DNA of 64,000 nucleotides from Changpingibacter yushuensis (GTDB lineage: Bacteria > Actinomycetota > Actinomycetes > Actinomycetales > Actinomycetaceae), in the NCBI RefSeq assembly GCF_014041995.1, contig NZ_CP059492.1:1364001-1428000 (forward strand). The letters run 5' to 3'. Positions within the stretch are counted from its first letter, which is position 1; every line of letters begins with the position of its first letter. The notes beneath the pieces are model-generated. The model did no database searches. It saw only the letters and a list, made by a program, of their open reading frames with translations, and was not told the DNA's origin. A program made the position numbers and the translations under genes. Positions 1 through 11,254 of this stretch are shown here, one piece after another.

Positions 1-1
1 C

Positions 2-655
2 TACGATGCGGAAAAGGCAGACGAGATCACCTTTCTCGATGTTTCGGCCACTGCTGACGGGCGTGGAACAATGCTTGAAGTCGTGCGCCGTACGGCAGAA
101 CAGGTGTTTGTGCCGCTTACTGTGGGCGGTGGTATTCGCAGTGTCGACGACGTTCGCGTGCTCCTGGAGGCGGGCGCAGACAAGATCGAAATCAACAGCG
201 CTGCGGTTGCTCGACCCGAACTGATCAGCGAGATCGCCGATCAGTTCGGTAGCCAAGTCATCGTGCTGTCGCTGGACGCGCGCCGTGTGAGCGCCGATGT
301 GCACACTGCATCCGGGTACGAAGTGACTACCCATGCTGGCAAGCGCTCCACGGGTATAGACGCCCTTGCGTGGGCGCGGCGTGGGCAGGAACTTGGTGCC
401 GGTGAGATCCTTCTGAACTCGATGGATGCTGACGGCACGGAGACCGGATTTGATCTTGAGATGACTTCGGCTATTCGTGATTCTGTATCACTTCCACTCA
501 TCGCGTCAGGTGGCGCTGGGAAGGTTGAGGATTTCTCGGCAGCCGTCCGGGCAGGCGCTGATGCGGTCTTGGCAGCTTCCGTGTTCCATTTCGCTACCCT
601 TTCGATCTCCCAGGTGAAGGATCACCTACGTGCACAAGGATATGAAGTTCGATGA
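2..655 (+). CDS. hisF: Imidazole glycerol phosphate synthase cyclase subunit HisF (5' end outside window)
   Basis: C-terminal 217 residues of the HisF barrel; the reading frame is already open at base 2, so the start codon and the first catalytic Asp lie upstream. HisF joins ammonia from HisH to PRFAR, giving imidazole glycerol phosphate and AICAR. Visible family marks are the LTVGGGIRS phosphate-binding strand, [11 protein letters not shown], the second catalytic Asp in VLSLDARR, and the IASGGAG phosphate loop. The stop overlaps the hisI start (ATGA at 652-655), so the two genes are translationally coupled within the his operon. The identity is secure. Confidence 0.97.
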   Translation, partial: YDAEKADEITFLDVSATADGRGTMLEVVRRTAEQVFVPLTVGGGIRSVDDVRVLLEAGADKIEINSAAVARPELISEIADQFGSQVIVLSLDARRVSADVHTASGYEVTTHAGKRSTGIDALAWARRGQELGAGEILLNSMDADGTETGFDLEMTSAIRDSVSLPLIASGGAGKVEDFSAAVRAGADAVLAASVFHFATLSISQVKDHLRAQGYEVR

Positions 656-1056
656 CTGATACGTTGCCGCAAGATCTCTTTTCGCGCCTGAAGTTTGACG
701 ACCACGGCCTCATCGCAGCCGTTATTCAGGATGCTGAGAACGACGAAGTGTTGATGGTTGGCTACATGAATGATGTGGCCCTAGCGCGCACGCTCTCGAC
801 AGGTCGTGTCTGGTTTTGGTCTCGTTCGCGGCAAGAGTATTGGCGTAAGGGTGATACGTCTGGGCATATTCAGCTGGTTCGAAAAGTTGAGCTCGATTGC
901 GACGGCGATTGCGTGCTGGTTCACGCCATTCAGGTTGGCGCCGCATGCCACACTGGCACACGCACGTGTTTTGAGGCCGGCGGTGAGCTTGAAGCGGTTG
1001 TGATTGATCAGAAGCTGCCTGAAAGCCACGCGTTGGCTCAGGAGGTGGAGTCATGA
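652..1056 (+). CDS. hisI: Phosphoribosyl-AMP cyclohydrolase
   Basis: 134 residues, the normal length for a stand-alone HisI that is not fused to HisE. It hydrolyses phosphoribosyl-AMP to ProFAR in histidine synthesis. The sequence has the [17 protein letters not shown] core at about 55-71, the metal-binding DCDGD at 82-86, and Cys99 and Cys106 in the [10 protein letters not shown] segment that complete the zinc site. The start overlaps the hisF stop and its own stop overlaps trpE (ATGA at 1053-1056), so histidine and tryptophan genes are probably on one transcript. Nothing is missing. Confidence 0.97.
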   Translation: MTDTLPQDLFSRLKFDDHGLIAAVIQDAENDEVLMVGYMNDVALARTLSTGRVWFWSRSRQEYWRKGDTSGHIQLVRKVELDCDGDCVLVHAIQVGAACHTGTRTCFEAGGELEAVVIDQKLPESHALAQEVES

Positions 1057-2615
1057 CCGCATCGGATGGCCCAATCAATCTCACATGGGGCGAGGTGTGG
1101 CCTTCAGTGGAGGGCTTCGTTGAACTCGCCCACAACCGACGGGTAATTCCCGTTGTCAAGCAGGTTTTGCTCGACGACGCCGCGCCGTTAGGCATTTACC
1201 GCAGGCTCGCCACAGGAACGGGCACGTTCATACTTGAATCAGCCGAGCACGACGGGACGTGGAGTCGCTGGTCCTACGTGGGTGTGCGTTCGCCCGCTCA
1301 GCTGGTGGCACAAAACGGAACAGCTCGCTGGATTGGCGAGGTTCCGCAGGGCCTGAAGGTTGAAGGTCAGACTACGGAGCTTCTGGATTCTGCGCTCACT
1401 GCTTTGCATACTGAAGCTCTACCTGGTCTGCCTCCACTGACCGGTGGCCTCGTGGGAGCGCTTGGATGGGACACGCTAAGTGATTGGGAACCCAAGCTGA
1501 GGCGGAAGGCTCCTCGCGAGCTCACAACGCCTGATGCCGTGATGTGCTTGGCGACCGATATGGTTGCTGTAGATCACAAGAAAGGCACGGTGTGGCTCAT
1601 CGCAAATGCGGTGAACTGGAATGACACGCCTGACGGCGTGGAGCGTGCTTACGCTCAAGCTGCGGCACGCCTCGATGAAATGACTGAGCTTCTCAACGCT
1701 CCGCTTTCTCTGAATGCTGTGGGGGTATCTGGATGCCAACCAGCTGAACCGGAAATGCGCACGCCATCGGACCAGTTCGAAGCTGCTGTCGAGTCCGGTA
1801 AAGAAGCAATCCGTGACGGCGAAGTGTTCCAGGTGGTGCTTTCTCAGCGGGCGGATATCGATTGTCCATCAGATCCGCTAGACGTCTACCGTGTCCTTCG
1901 TACCATCAACCCGAGCCCCTACATGTACTGCCTGCGGCTGGCAGACGGAACGGATGATCCAGAGGGCTTCTGCGTGGTTGGCTCATCACCTGAAACGTTG
2001 ATGCGGCTTGAAGGCGGAAGCGTGACCACGTTCCCCATTGCCGGATCCCGGCCTCGAGGTACCACGCGGCGCGAGGACCACGAGCTGGCCAAAGACCTCA
2101 TGAAAGATCCTAAGGAACTCTCCGAACATGTCATGCTCGTGGACCTCGCTCGAAACGACTTGGCGAAGGTGTGCGAACCCGGCACAGTTGAGGTAGTTGA
2201 GTTCATGGAGATCAAGCGCTTCAGCCATATCATGCATATCTCATCCACCGTTTCAGGTACCTTGGCCGAAGGGTGCACCGCGGTGGATTGCCTAGCTGCA
2301 ACGTTCCCGGCAGGCACGCTCTCCGGCGCGCCCAAACCGCGGGCAATTGAGCTGATTGACCAACTTGAGCCAGCTCGTAGAGGCATCTACGGTGGAGTAA
2401 TCGGCTATCTCGATTTCAGTGGCAACGCTGACCTTGCTATCGCTATCCGCACCGCCGTGCTGTCGCACGGAAAAGCCACAGTTCAGGCGGGAGCTGGAAT
2501 CGTGGCGGATTCAGTGCCCACAACGGAGTTCATAGAGACGAAGAACAAAGCGGCGGCAGCAGTCCGTGCCATTCAGATCGCCGGCACGATTGCACCGACA
2601 CATGGACGTAACTGA
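1053..2615 (+). CDS. trpE: Anthranilate synthase component I
   Basis: 520 residues. It converts chorismate and ammonia to anthranilate, the first committed step to tryptophan, and normally works with the TrpG glutaminase. The N-terminal half carries the FILESAE segment (59-65), part of the tryptophan feedback site. The chorismate-binding half has [27 protein letters not shown], the PIAGSRPRG loop, and the [12 protein letters not shown] and GIYGGVIGY motifs. It overlaps hisI by 4 nt. No trpG follows, so the glutaminase must be encoded elsewhere or shared with PabA; the gene goes directly to trpC after 50 nt. Confidence 0.97.
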   Translation: MTASDGPINLTWGEVWPSVEGFVELAHNRRVIPVVKQVLLDDAAPLGIYRRLATGTGTFILESAEHDGTWSRWSYVGVRSPAQLVAQNGTARWIGEVPQGLKVEGQTTELLDSALTALHTEALPGLPPLTGGLVGALGWDTLSDWEPKLRRKAPRELTTPDAVMCLATDMVAVDHKKGTVWLIANAVNWNDTPDGVERAYAQAAARLDEMTELLNAPLSLNAVGVSGCQPAEPEMRTPSDQFEAAVESGKEAIRDGEVFQVVLSQRADIDCPSDPLDVYRVLRTINPSPYMYCLRLADGTDDPEGFCVVGSSPETLMRLEGGSVTTFPIAGSRPRGTTRREDHELAKDLMKDPKELSEHVMLVDLARNDLAKVCEPGTVEVVEFMEIKRFSHIMHISSTVSGTLAEGCTAVDCLAATFPAGTLSGAPKPRAIELIDQLEPARRGIYGGVIGYLDFSGNADLAIAIRTAVLSHGKATVQAGAGIVADSVPTTEFIETKNKAAAAVRAIQIAGTIAPTHGRN

Positions 2616-2665
2616 GGCCGGTTTAACATCCCGGGTATGGTTGCGACGAACGGACGGAGGACCAC

Positions 2666-3487
2666 ATGTCAGTACTTGATGACATTATCGTTGGGGTGCG
2701 TGAAGATCTTGCCCGCCGAGAAGCAAAGGTAAGTCTGGACCAGCTCAAGGAGCGGGCTAGCAGGATCCCGGGTGCCCTCAATGCGGAGGCCGCTCTTCGT
2801 GGGGCCGGTGACCACCGTAGTGTCACGATCATTGCTGAATGTAAGCGTTCGAGCCCGTCCAAAGGCGCCCTCGCTGAGATTCCGGACCCGGCGGTTCTCG
2901 CGTCTGCTTATGAACTTGGTGGAGCTGCGGCGATTTCCGTTCTGACGGAGGAGCGGAGGTTCAAGGGATCGCTCGCTGATCTGGATGTGGTGCGTGCAAA
3001 CGTTTCGATTCCCGTGCTTCGCAAGGACTTCATCGTCACTCCCTACCAAATCTGGGAGGCGAGGGCTCACGGTGCAGACATGGTGTTGCTTATCGTTGCG
3101 GCACTTGAACAGACCGTCCTCACGTCGTACATCGAACGTGTTCAGTCGCTCGGAATGACGGCATTAGTAGAGACTCATGATCGGGAAGAGGCCCGCCGTG
3201 CGATCGATGCTGGTGCGCGCGTCATTGGCGTCAATGCTCGCAATCTCAAGACTCTCGAAGTGGATCGTTCCGTCTTTGAAGAAGTGGTTGATGTCCTTCC
3301 CGGCTATGTCACCCGTGTGGCCGAATCGGGTGTCCGTGGGGCTCAGGACGTCGTCAGTTACGCACGTTCGGGAGCCGACGCAGTACTTGTAGGCGAGGCG
3401 CTAGTCACAAGTGGTGACCCAGCTTCGGTAATTCGGGACATGGTTGCTGCTGGTCAGCATCCTTCCCTCGACGCAATGGAGAGATGA
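2666..3487 (+). CDS. trpC: Indole-3-glycerol phosphate synthase
   Basis: 273 residues, a single-function TrpC. It closes the pyrrole ring of carboxyphenylaminodeoxyribulose phosphate to make indole-3-glycerol phosphate. Family marks are [53 protein letters not shown] and the phosphate site ending in [16 protein letters not shown] ribosome binding site precedes the ATG. There is no TrpF domain attached, and no trpF nearby; in many actinobacteria PriA (HisA) supplies that isomerase. The stop is one base before the trpB start. Confidence 0.97.
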   Translation: MSVLDDIIVGVREDLARREAKVSLDQLKERASRIPGALNAEAALRGAGDHRSVTIIAECKRSSPSKGALAEIPDPAVLASAYELGGAAAISVLTEERRFKGSLADLDVVRANVSIPVLRKDFIVTPYQIWEARAHGADMVLLIVAALEQTVLTSYIERVQSLGMTALVETHDREEARRAIDAGARVIGVNARNLKTLEVDRSVFEEVVDVLPGYVTRVAESGVRGAQDVVSYARSGADAVLVGEALVTSGDPASVIRDMVAAGQHPSLDAMER

Positions 3488-3488
3488 C

Positions 3489-4715
3489 GTGTCACAAATC
3501 TTGGGAGAGGCCCACGGCCCCTACTTTGGAGAGTTTGGTGGGCGCTATGTGCCTGAAGCGCTGATTTCAGCACTGGACTCGCTCTCGGAAGCATGGCAGA
3601 AGCTCAAGGTTGACCCAGAATTTCGTGCCGAACTCGATCATCTGCATCGCACGTACACCGGACGGCCGTCGATTATCACCGAAGTCCCCAAGTTTTCGCA
3701 GCATGCTGGCGGCGCCCGGATCATCCTCAAGCGAGAGGATCTCAACCACACCGGCTCCCACAAGATCAACAACGTTCTGGGCCAGGCACTATTGACACGT
3801 GCAGTGGGCAAGACCCGTGTCATCGCAGAGACCGGTGCGGGTCAGCACGGTGTTGCCACGGCCACCGCTGCGGCATTGCTGGGACTCGATTGCACGGTAT
3901 ACATGGGGGCCGAGGACGTTCGACGTCAGGCCCTCAATGTTGCTCGCATGGAACTTCTGGGCACCAAGGTTGTCTCTGTCTCAGCCGGTTCAGCCACGCT
4001 GAAAGACGCCATCAATGAGGCATTCCGCGATTGGGTAACGAATGTCGATTCGACCAACTACATCTTCGGAACGGCGGCTGGCCCGCATCCTTTCCCGGAA
4101 CTCGTCCGGGATCTTCAAAAGATCATTGGTGAAGAAGCACGCGCGCAAGTTCTCAGTTTGACTGGCGAACTCCCAGACATGGTGTGCGCGTGCATCGGCG
4201 GCGGGTCCAACGCGATTGGAATGTTTAACGCGTTCCTTGATGACCCATCGGTGCGGCTGTACGGATTCGAAGCTGGCGGTGAGGGTATAGAGAGTGGGCG
4301 CACTGCGGCTTCCATCAACGGTGGCACGCTGGGAGTATTCCAAGGATCGCGAAGTTTCCTTATGCAAGATGAGGACGGCCAGACGGTTGAGTCTCACTCA
4401 ATTTCTGCCGGTCTGGATTATCCGGGCGTTGGCCCTGAACACGCGTGGCTTTCTTCGATTGGCCGGGCTGAGTATCGCCCTATTAACGACGACGAGGCCA
4501 TGGAAGCCTTCCGTTTGTTGTGCCGAGAAGAGGGCATCATCCCGGCAATTGAGTCTTCTCATGCATTGGCTGGAGCTCTGAAGCTGGGTAGGGAAACTCA
4601 GGCAAATGGTGAGGAACCTCCAACTATCTTGGTGAGCCTGTCGGGTCGTGGTGACAAGGATGTGGAAACCGCGATGACATACTTTGGAATCTCAGGAAAG
4701 GGTGAACAGCGATGA
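3489..4715 (+). CDS. trpB: Tryptophan synthase beta chain
   Basis: 408 residues from the GTG at 3489, chosen because it gives the usual [19 protein letters not shown] beginning, has GGAGAG just upstream (3478-3483), and follows the trpC stop by one base; a frame extending to 3444 would overlap trpC. TrpB condenses indole with serine using PLP. Lys92 in HTGSHKINN is the PLP lysine, and GGGSNAIG binds the phosphate. ETGAGQHG and [13 protein letters not shown] are also present. The stop overlaps trpA (ATGA at 4712). Confidence 0.97.
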   Translation: MSQILGEAHGPYFGEFGGRYVPEALISALDSLSEAWQKLKVDPEFRAELDHLHRTYTGRPSIITEVPKFSQHAGGARIILKREDLNHTGSHKINNVLGQALLTRAVGKTRVIAETGAGQHGVATATAAALLGLDCTVYMGAEDVRRQALNVARMELLGTKVVSVSAGSATLKDAINEAFRDWVTNVDSTNYIFGTAAGPHPFPELVRDLQKIIGEEARAQVLSLTGELPDMVCACIGGGSNAIGMFNAFLDDPSVRLYGFEAGGEGIESGRTAASINGGTLGVFQGSRSFLMQDEDGQTVESHSISAGLDYPGVGPEHAWLSSIGRAEYRPINDDEAMEAFRLLCREEGIIPAIESSHALAGALKLGRETQANGEEPPTILVSLSGRGDKDVETAMTYFGISGKGEQR

Positions 4716-5503
4716 GGGCTGGCGATGCAATCGACGCTCGCACACGGGTTGGTCAAGCCGCATTCGTCGGGTATCTGCCCGCAGGCTTTCCTGATGTGGA
4801 CCGCAGTATCAATGCCGCCACAACGCTCGCAAAATCCGGTGCGGATATCATCGAGTTGGGATTGCCGTACTCTGACCCCAGCATGGATGGTGGCACCATC
4901 CAGAAGGCGGCAATGCAGGCTCTTGCGGGCGGCTTCCGTGTGAGGGATGTATTCCACTGTGTGGAGGCCGTGGCCAAGACGGGCACAGTTCCGCTCATCA
5001 TGACCTACTACAACCTCATCTTCAGGTATGGGGTAGGCAAGTTCGCCCGGGATTTCGCTAATGCAGGGGGAGCGGGCCTCATCACTCCAGACCTTATACC
5101 TGAAGAGGCTGGGGAATGGATCACAGCATCAGACGAATACGACCTTGATCGGGTGTTCCTTGTGGCTCAGTCCTCGCGCCCCGATCGGCTCAAACTGACA
5201 GCGCAAGCTTCGCGTGGATTTGTCTATGCGGCCTCAACTATGGGCGTGACTGGTACGCGGTCGAGCCTCGATTCGGGTGCGCGCGCTTTGGTGGAGCGTA
5301 CTCGCAATGCGGGTGCGGAACGCGTGTGCGTTGGTATTGGAGTCTCCACTCCGGATCAAGCGCGCGAAGTGGCAGCTTATGCTGACGGCGTGATCGTTGG
5401 TTCGGCTCTGGTCAATACTCTGTTCGAGGAAGACGAATCGCGGGCACTGCGCAACCTAGCAGCTACGGCAGAAGCTCTAGCTGCAGGTGCGCACGGGGAG
5501 TGA
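4712..5503 (+). CDS. trpA: Tryptophan synthase alpha chain
   Basis: 263 residues. It cleaves indole-3-glycerol phosphate to indole and glyceraldehyde-3-phosphate and channels indole to TrpB. The catalytic pair is visible: Glu48 in [12 protein letters not shown] and Asp59 in [14 protein letters not shown] and the GTRSSL phosphate loop follow. It is the last gene of the trp block; lgt starts about 100 nt downstream, the usual actinobacterial neighbour. All structural and catalytic segments are complete. Confidence 0.97.
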   Translation: MRAGDAIDARTRVGQAAFVGYLPAGFPDVDRSINAATTLAKSGADIIELGLPYSDPSMDGGTIQKAAMQALAGGFRVRDVFHCVEAVAKTGTVPLIMTYYNLIFRYGVGKFARDFANAGGAGLITPDLIPEEAGEWITASDEYDLDRVFLVAQSSRPDRLKLTAQASRGFVYAASTMGVTGTRSSLDSGARALVERTRNAGAERVCVGIGVSTPDQAREVAAYADGVIVGSALVNTLFEEDESRALRNLAATAEALAAGAHGE

Positions 5504-5605
5504 GATCATCCGGCTGGGAAAAGTCGGGTAGTCTCGTGGAATGGTTCTTGCCGGGCACTGCGCCCGCGGGGCTGTATTCCTGTTTGCGAAGAGTTGGATA
5601 GTTCT

Positions 5606-6631
5606 ATGATCCTGGCATCGATACCATCACCCTCGGTGGCAGTTTGGCACCTTGGCCCACTGCCGATTCGGGCGTATGCAATCGCCATCATGATTGGCAT
5701 TGGCATAGCGTGGTGGATTTTGGACCGGCGGTATAGGGCGAAAGGCGGTCCATCTGATGTCACCATCGATATCGCAGGGTGGGCAGTGATCTTTGGAATC
5801 GTCGGCGGCCGCATTTATCACGTCATCACCGACAACCAGCTCTATTTTGGTGAGGGCAGGAATCCCATCAAAGCGCTGTACATCTGGGAGGGCGGCCTCG
5901 GGATCTGGGGAGCTATTGCGCTTGGCGGTGTAGGCGTGCTTATCGGATGCCACCGCGCTGGGCTCCGGTTGGCGCCAGTCGCCGATTCGCTTGCGCCTGC
6001 TTTACTGGTGGCGCAAGCTATTGGCCGGCTCGGCAACTATTTCAACCAAGAGTTGTTTGGGCGCGAGACTACCCTTCCGTGGGGGTTGCAGATCGACGAC
6101 GCCCACCTTCCCGGTGGATACGCGTCCGGAACGCTCTTCCATCCCACATTCCTGTATGAAATGATCTGGTGCCTCCTGGGTGCCGTGGTGCTGGTAGCAC
6201 TCGAAAAGAAGTTCACGTTGGTGGCTGGCCAAGCATTTGCAGCCTACGTCATGATCTATACCGCGGGCCGCTTCTGGATCGAGAACATGCGAATTGACGA
6301 GGCGCACCACATCCTTGGACTGCGCCTGAACGTGTGGACCGCTATTCTCGTCTTTGTCGGTGGAACGATCGCGCTTTTCGTGCTTCGTCGCCGCGCACGG
6401 AACAACCCTCATGCGAACGACATTTGGCTATCGGAAGATGCGCGTGAGAGGTTTGAGAAGAAGCGGGCCGCTGAGCAAAACGGCTTGCACAAGTCCGAAG
6501 AGTCGGAAGGCGATTCAGCAACCGATCAGGAACAATCCCTGGAGCACTCCGATGAGGTAGAAGAAGGCCAATCTCTGTCGGATATTGGTGACCAGGCACT
6601 TCCAGAGGCTCGGCCAGACGACACTGTGTGA
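5606..6631 (+). CDS. lgt: Prolipoprotein diacylglyceryl transferase
   Basis: About 341 residues from the ATG at 5606; an in-frame TTG at 5594 is an alternative, but AAGAG lies directly against it. Lgt is an integral membrane enzyme moving diacylglyceryl from phosphatidylglycerol to the lipobox Cys of prolipoproteins. Seven hydrophobic segments are seen, with the family motifs GGRIYHVITDN, WEGGLGIWG and GRLGNYFNQELFG (essential Arg/Asn region). The last ~65 residues form a Glu/Ser-rich acidic tail absent from the minimal enzyme but common in actinobacterial versions. Confidence 0.95.
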   Translation: MILASIPSPSVAVWHLGPLPIRAYAIAIMIGIGIAWWILDRRYRAKGGPSDVTIDIAGWAVIFGIVGGRIYHVITDNQLYFGEGRNPIKALYIWEGGLGIWGAIALGGVGVLIGCHRAGLRLAPVADSLAPALLVAQAIGRLGNYFNQELFGRETTLPWGLQIDDAHLPGGYASGTLFHPTFLYEMIWCLLGAVVLVALEKKFTLVAGQAFAAYVMIYTAGRFWIENMRIDEAHHILGLRLNVWTAILVFVGGTIALFVLRRRARNNPHANDIWLSEDARERFEKKRAAEQNGLHKSEESEGDSATDQEQSLEHSDEVEEGQSLSDIGDQALPEARPDDTV

Positions 6632-6742
6632 GTGTCTCAAATTAGGGGTCCACATTCTGAGATAGGGCTTCCTGGGCCTAGGGCGCCGGTGTTTCATTAG
6701 TGTGAAGCGCTGAGTATGCGCGTAGGAATTCAGGAGGACAAC

Positions 6743-9700
6743 GTGAGTACAACAGGTCTTTACCGCCCCGAGTACGAACACGATGCTTGTGGTGTTGCCT
6801 TCGTGGCTAACCTGAGCGGCGAACAGTCACGCGAGATTGTGGATCTCGGATTGACGGCACTGGAGAATCTCGATCATCGAGGTGCGGTAGGTGCCGAGGA
6901 GAACACAGGAGATGGGGCCGGGATTCTGCTCCAGGTTCCTGATGCGTTTCTGCGCTCTGTCACGAGCTTCTCGCTTCCTGAACCCGGCCACTACGCGGTG
7001 GGTATTGCGTTCCTTCCCAGAGTTGGGGAACGCGGTGAGGCCGTCGCGGAGATAGAAGCGATCGCGCGCGAAGAGGGCTTGGACGTGCTTGGATGGCGTA
7101 CTGTGCCCATCGATTCTTCGATGATTGGGCCCACAGCGATGGCTTGTATGCCCACGTTCCGCCAGCTGTTCCTTGCTGATCCAGCAGGCACAACCGGCAT
7201 CGAACTGGACCGCAAAGCATTCCGGGTTCGCAAGCGGGCAGAACTCGCCGGAACCTACTTCGCGTCTCTATCTTCGCGCACGCTCTTGTACAAGGGCATG
7301 CTCACTACCAAGCAGCTTCAGCCCTTCTTCTTGGACCTGTCTGATCCGCTCCTTGAATCGGCTCTGGCTGTGGTTCACTCGCGCTTCTCCACCAACACGT
7401 TCCCATCGTGGCCACTCGCTCAACCGTTCCGAATGGTGGCTCACAATGGTGAGATTAACACCGTGCGCGGCAACCGCAATTGGATGGCAGCTCGCGAGGG
7501 CCAACTGCATGCAGAGGCCCTTGGCTCAATCGACGAACTGCTCCCTGTCAACACGGCAGCCTCCGATTCGGCTAGCTTCGACGAAGTTCTTGAACTCCTG
7601 TATCTTTCGGGGAGATCACTTCCTCACGCTGTGCGCATGATGATCCCGGAAGCGTGGGAACAGAATTCGGACATGGATCCGAAGCTGCGTGCGTTCTACC
7701 AGTACCATGCAAACCTCATGGAGCCATGGGACGGGCCAGCCTCTATCACGTTCACAGACGGCGTTCAGTTGGGCGCCGTGCTCGACCGCAATGGGCTGCG
7801 GCCTGGACGATTCTGGGTCAGTGATTCTGGGTTGGTGGTTCTTGCCTCCGAATCCGGTGTGCTGGACATTCCCGCTGAGCAGGTTGTGCGTAAGGGCAGA
7901 CTGCAGCCAGGAAAAATGTTCCTTGTTGATATGCAGGAACACCGCATCATCGAGGATGATGAGATCAAGTCCAAGTTGGCAAATGCCGCACCTTACGGCG
8001 CTTGGATTAGCGAGAACACGGTTCGCCTGTCTGACCTGCCCGAACGCGAACACGTTGACCATTCCCACACATCTGTCACACGGCGCCAGCAGGTGTTTGG
8101 TTACACAAACGAAGAGATCAGAATGATCGTCAAGCCGATGGCGGCTGGCGGTGCTGAAGCCAAGGGATCGATGGGTTCGGACACGCCGATCGCAGTGCTA
8201 TCGGATCGGTCTCGCCTCATCTTTGATTACTTCAGCCAGCAGTTTGCTCAGGTAACCAACCCTCCGCTCGACGCCATCCGCGAAGAGCTTGTCACCTCCT
8301 TGGTCTCGGCAGCTGGCCGCGAACCAAACCTTCTCGCGGAGCTCCCGGAGCATGCGCGCAAGTTGGTTGTTGACTTCCCAGTGATCGACAACGACGAACT
8401 CGCCAAGATTCGCAACATCGGGCGTTACCCGGAATTAGGTAAAGGGCTTTCTGCGGTTGCAATCTCAGGCCTCTACCGAGTCTCGGGCGGGGAAGCCTCG
8501 CTACGGGTACGAATCGATGAGATTTGCGCGGAAGCCGATGCGGCGATTGAGGCTGGCGCTTCTTTCCTCATACTGTCGGATCGTGATTCATCCGGTGAGC
8601 TTGGGCCAATTCCCTCACTCCTTCTCACATCGGCCGTTCACCATCATCTTCTGCGGCGCCAGACCCGCACGAAGTGCGCAATCTTCGTTGAGGCCGGCGA
8701 TGTGCGTGAGGTCCACCATGTGGCACTTCTTATCGGATATGGTGCGACGGCAGTCAACCCGTATCTCGCTTTGGAGACTGCAGAAAACCTTGCCCGCACC
8801 GGTGAGGTCAAGGTTTCCCCAGAGAAAGCTGCCCACAATCTCATCGACGCGCTTGGGCATGGCCTGCTCAAGGTGATGTCCAAGATGGGTATTTCCACAG
8901 TTGCTTCGTACCGAGGTGCTCAGGTGTTCCAGGCCATTGGCTTGTCGCAAGAGCTGGTTGACGAGTACTTCACAGGTACGCCAACCCCTCTTGGGGGAGC
9001 TGGTCTAGACGTGATTGCCAATGAGGTAGCTCTGCGCCACGTCGTGGCTTACCCTTCGCTGGGTATCACCCCCGCCCATCGGGCGCTTGAGACCGGCGGC
9101 GAGTATCAGTGGCGACGAGATGGCGAAGAGCATCTGTTTAACCCTGAGACGGTGTTCTTGCTCCAGCATTCCACTCGGACGAAGAGCTATGACGAGTTCA
9201 AGCGTTACAGCGGTTTGGTGGACAACCAGGCTGAGCATCTCATGACGCTCCGAGGCCTGTTCCGCCTCAAGGAAGGCGAACTTGATCCCATCTCGATCGA
9301 CGAGGTGGAGCCCATCGGATCCATCATGAAGCGTTTCTCCACAGGCGCCATGTCATTCGGATCCATTTCGCAGGAGGCCCATGAGACTCTCGCGGTGGCG
9401 ATGAACCGCATTGGTGCCAAGTCGAACACTGGCGAAGGCGGCGAGATGCCCGAACGCCTCTACGATTCGGTACGCCGCAGCTCGATTAAGCAGGTTGCTT
9501 CTGGCCGATTTGGCGTAACGAGCGAGTACCTCGTCAACGCCGACGATATCCAGATCAAGATGGCACAGGGTGCGAAGCCTGGTGAAGGTGGCCAGCTACC
9601 CGCCCAGAAGGTGTATCCGTGGGTGGCGGAAGTGCGCCACTCGACACCGGGTGTGGAGTTGATTTCTCCACCGCCTCATCACGACATCTATTCGATTGAG

Positions 9701-11254
9701 GATCTGGCTCAGCTTATTCACGACTTGAAGAATGCAAATCCAAGGGCTCGCATTCACGTTAAGCTCGTATCCGAAGTTGGAGTCGGAACAGTAGCGGCCG
9801 GTGTAGCCAAGGCGCACGCCGACGTCGTCCTTATTTCCGGTCACGACGGCGGAACCGGCGCAGCTCCTCTCACGTCCATCAAACATGCCGGTGCTCCATG
9901 GGAGCTTGGCTTGGCCGAAACACAGCAGACGCTGGTCCTGAACAACTTGCGCGATCGTATTGTGGTGCAGGCCGACGGGCAGCTGAAGACTGGCCGTGAC
10001 GTAGTGGTGGCCGCACTGCTCGGCGCCGAAGAATTCGGTTTTGCAACGGCTCCTCTGGTGGTCTCCGGGTGCGTCATGATGCGGGTGTGCCACAAAGACA
10101 CGTGCCCTGTGGGTGTGGCAACTCAGAACCCTGAACTGCGCAAGCGGTTCAGTGGCAAGCCTGAATACGTGGTGACTTTCTTTGAGTACATTGCGCAGGA
10201 GGTTCGCGAGATCCTTGCCTCGCTCGGGCTTCACTCGATAGAGGAAGCAGTTGGCCATGTGGAGTTGCTAGATACAAAGAGCGCCGTCAACCATTGGAAG
10301 GCCTCCGGACTGGACTTGACACCGGTTCTGGCGAAGCCAGAAGCGACCCCGGGAGCGACTCTCTACCAGAGCGTTGGCCAGGATCATGGGTTAGAACATG
10401 CCCTAGATGTCACTCTTATTGAGATCTGCCAAGACGCGCTCGTCAGTGGCACGCCAGTGGCGGTGGATCTTCCGATCCATAATGTCAATCGTACTGTTGG
10501 CACGATGCTCGGTTCTGAGTTGACGCGGCGATACGGTGGCAAGGGACTTCCCGATGGCACGATCGACATCACGTTGCGCGGTTCAGCTGGCCAATCATTC
10601 GGTGCTGTTCTACCCAAGGGAATCACGCTCCGGCTGGTTGGCGATGCCAATGACTACGTAGGCAAATCGCTTTCTGGTGGCCGGATTTGTGTGCGGCCGG
10701 ATCAACTGAGCTCCTTTGCCCCGGAAGAGAACGTCATTGCCGGAAACGTCATTGGATATGGCGCGACTTCCGGTGAGATCTTCCTTCGTGGCTTGGTGGG
10801 CGAACGCTTCGGAGTGCGCAACTCTGGCGCAACCCTCGTCTCAGAGGGTGCCGGTGACCACTGCGCGGAGTACATGACGGGTGGCGTTCTCTTGGTGCTT
10901 GGTCAAGTGGGCCGCAACTTCGGTGCAGGTATGTCGGGAGGCGCAGCATACGTGCTCGACTTTGACTCCAAGGCGCTCAACCCAGATGCCGCCGCGAACG
11001 GCGCGTTCATCATTACATCTCCGGATGAACAGGATGTGGCTGAACTCAAGGAACTGCTTCAGAAGCACGTGGACTTCACGGGCTCTGCAGTTGCTCAGGC
11101 AATTCTCGCAACTGAGGGATACTCCCGTATCACGAAGCTTGTACCTCGCAGCTATGCACGTCTAACTGCCGCTTTGGCAAATGCTGAGGCTGACGGGTTG
11201 GACATCACCAATAACACCGTGTGGACCAAGATTATGGAGGCATCTCGTGGCTGA
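6743..11254 (+). CDS. gltB: Glutamate synthase (NADPH) large subunit
   Basis: 1503 residues from the GTG at 6743, preceded by AGGAGG at 6732-6737. It transfers the amide of glutamine to 2-oxoglutarate, forming two glutamates with GltD. Cys16 in DACGVAF is the nucleophile of the class-II amidotransferase domain and is exposed by removal of the short propeptide. The central and FMN domains follow ([36 protein letters not shown]). The 3Fe-4S ligands are Cys1110, Cys1116 and Cys1121, and the C-terminal Gly-rich beta-helix is complete. It overlaps gltD by 8 nt. Confidence 0.97.
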   Translation: MSTTGLYRPEYEHDACGVAFVANLSGEQSREIVDLGLTALENLDHRGAVGAEENTGDGAGILLQVPDAFLRSVTSFSLPEPGHYAVGIAFLPRVGERGEAVAEIEAIAREEGLDVLGWRTVPIDSSMIGPTAMACMPTFRQLFLADPAGTTGIELDRKAFRVRKRAELAGTYFASLSSRTLLYKGMLTTKQLQPFFLDLSDPLLESALAVVHSRFSTNTFPSWPLAQPFRMVAHNGEINTVRGNRNWMAAREGQLHAEALGSIDELLPVNTAASDSASFDEVLELLYLSGRSLPHAVRMMIPEAWEQNSDMDPKLRAFYQYHANLMEPWDGPASITFTDGVQLGAVLDRNGLRPGRFWVSDSGLVVLASESGVLDIPAEQVVRKGRLQPGKMFLVDMQEHRIIEDDEIKSKLANAAPYGAWISENTVRLSDLPEREHVDHSHTSVTRRQQVFGYTNEEIRMIVKPMAAGGAEAKGSMGSDTPIAVLSDRSRLIFDYFSQQFAQVTNPPLDAIREELVTSLVSAAGREPNLLAELPEHARKLVVDFPVIDNDELAKIRNIGRYPELGKGLSAVAISGLYRVSGGEASLRVRIDEICAEADAAIEAGASFLILSDRDSSGELGPIPSLLLTSAVHHHLLRRQTRTKCAIFVEAGDVREVHHVALLIGYGATAVNPYLALETAENLARTGEVKVSPEKAAHNLIDALGHGLLKVMSKMGISTVASYRGAQVFQAIGLSQELVDEYFTGTPTPLGGAGLDVIANEVALRHVVAYPSLGITPAHRALETGGEYQWRRDGEEHLFNPETVFLLQHSTRTKSYDEFKRYSGLVDNQAEHLMTLRGLFRLKEGELDPISIDEVEPIGSIMKRFSTGAMSFGSISQEAHETLAVAMNRIGAKSNTGEGGEMPERLYDSVRRSSIKQVASGRFGVTSEYLVNADDIQIKMAQGAKPGEGGQLPAQKVYPWVAEVRHSTPGVELISPPPHHDIYSIEDLAQLIHDLKNANPRARIHVKLVSEVGVGTVAAGVAKAHADVVLISGHDGGTGAAPLTSIKHAGAPWELGLAETQQTLVLNNLRDRIVVQADGQLKTGRDVVVAALLGAEEFGFATAPLVVSGCVMMRVCHKDTCPVGVATQNPELRKRFSGKPEYVVTFFEYIAQEVREILASLGLHSIEEAVGHVELLDTKSAVNHWKASGLDLTPVLAKPEATPGATLYQSVGQDHGLEHALDVTLIEICQDALVSGTPVAVDLPIHNVNRTVGTMLGSELTRRYGGKGLPDGTIDITLRGSAGQSFGAVLPKGITLRLVGDANDYVGKSLSGGRICVRPDQLSSFAPEENVIAGNVIGYGATSGEIFLRGLVGERFGVRNSGATLVSEGAGDHCAEYMTGGVLLVLGQVGRNFGAGMSGGAAYVLDFDSKALNPDAAANGAFIITSPDEQDVAELKELLQKHVDFTGSAVAQAILATEGYSRITKLVPRSYARLTAALANAEADGLDITNNTVWTKIMEASRG

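Noticed and set aside
3444-3488. Longer start for trpB
   Set aside because: It lies wholly inside trpC; the GTG at 3489 has a ribosome binding site and the conserved beginning.
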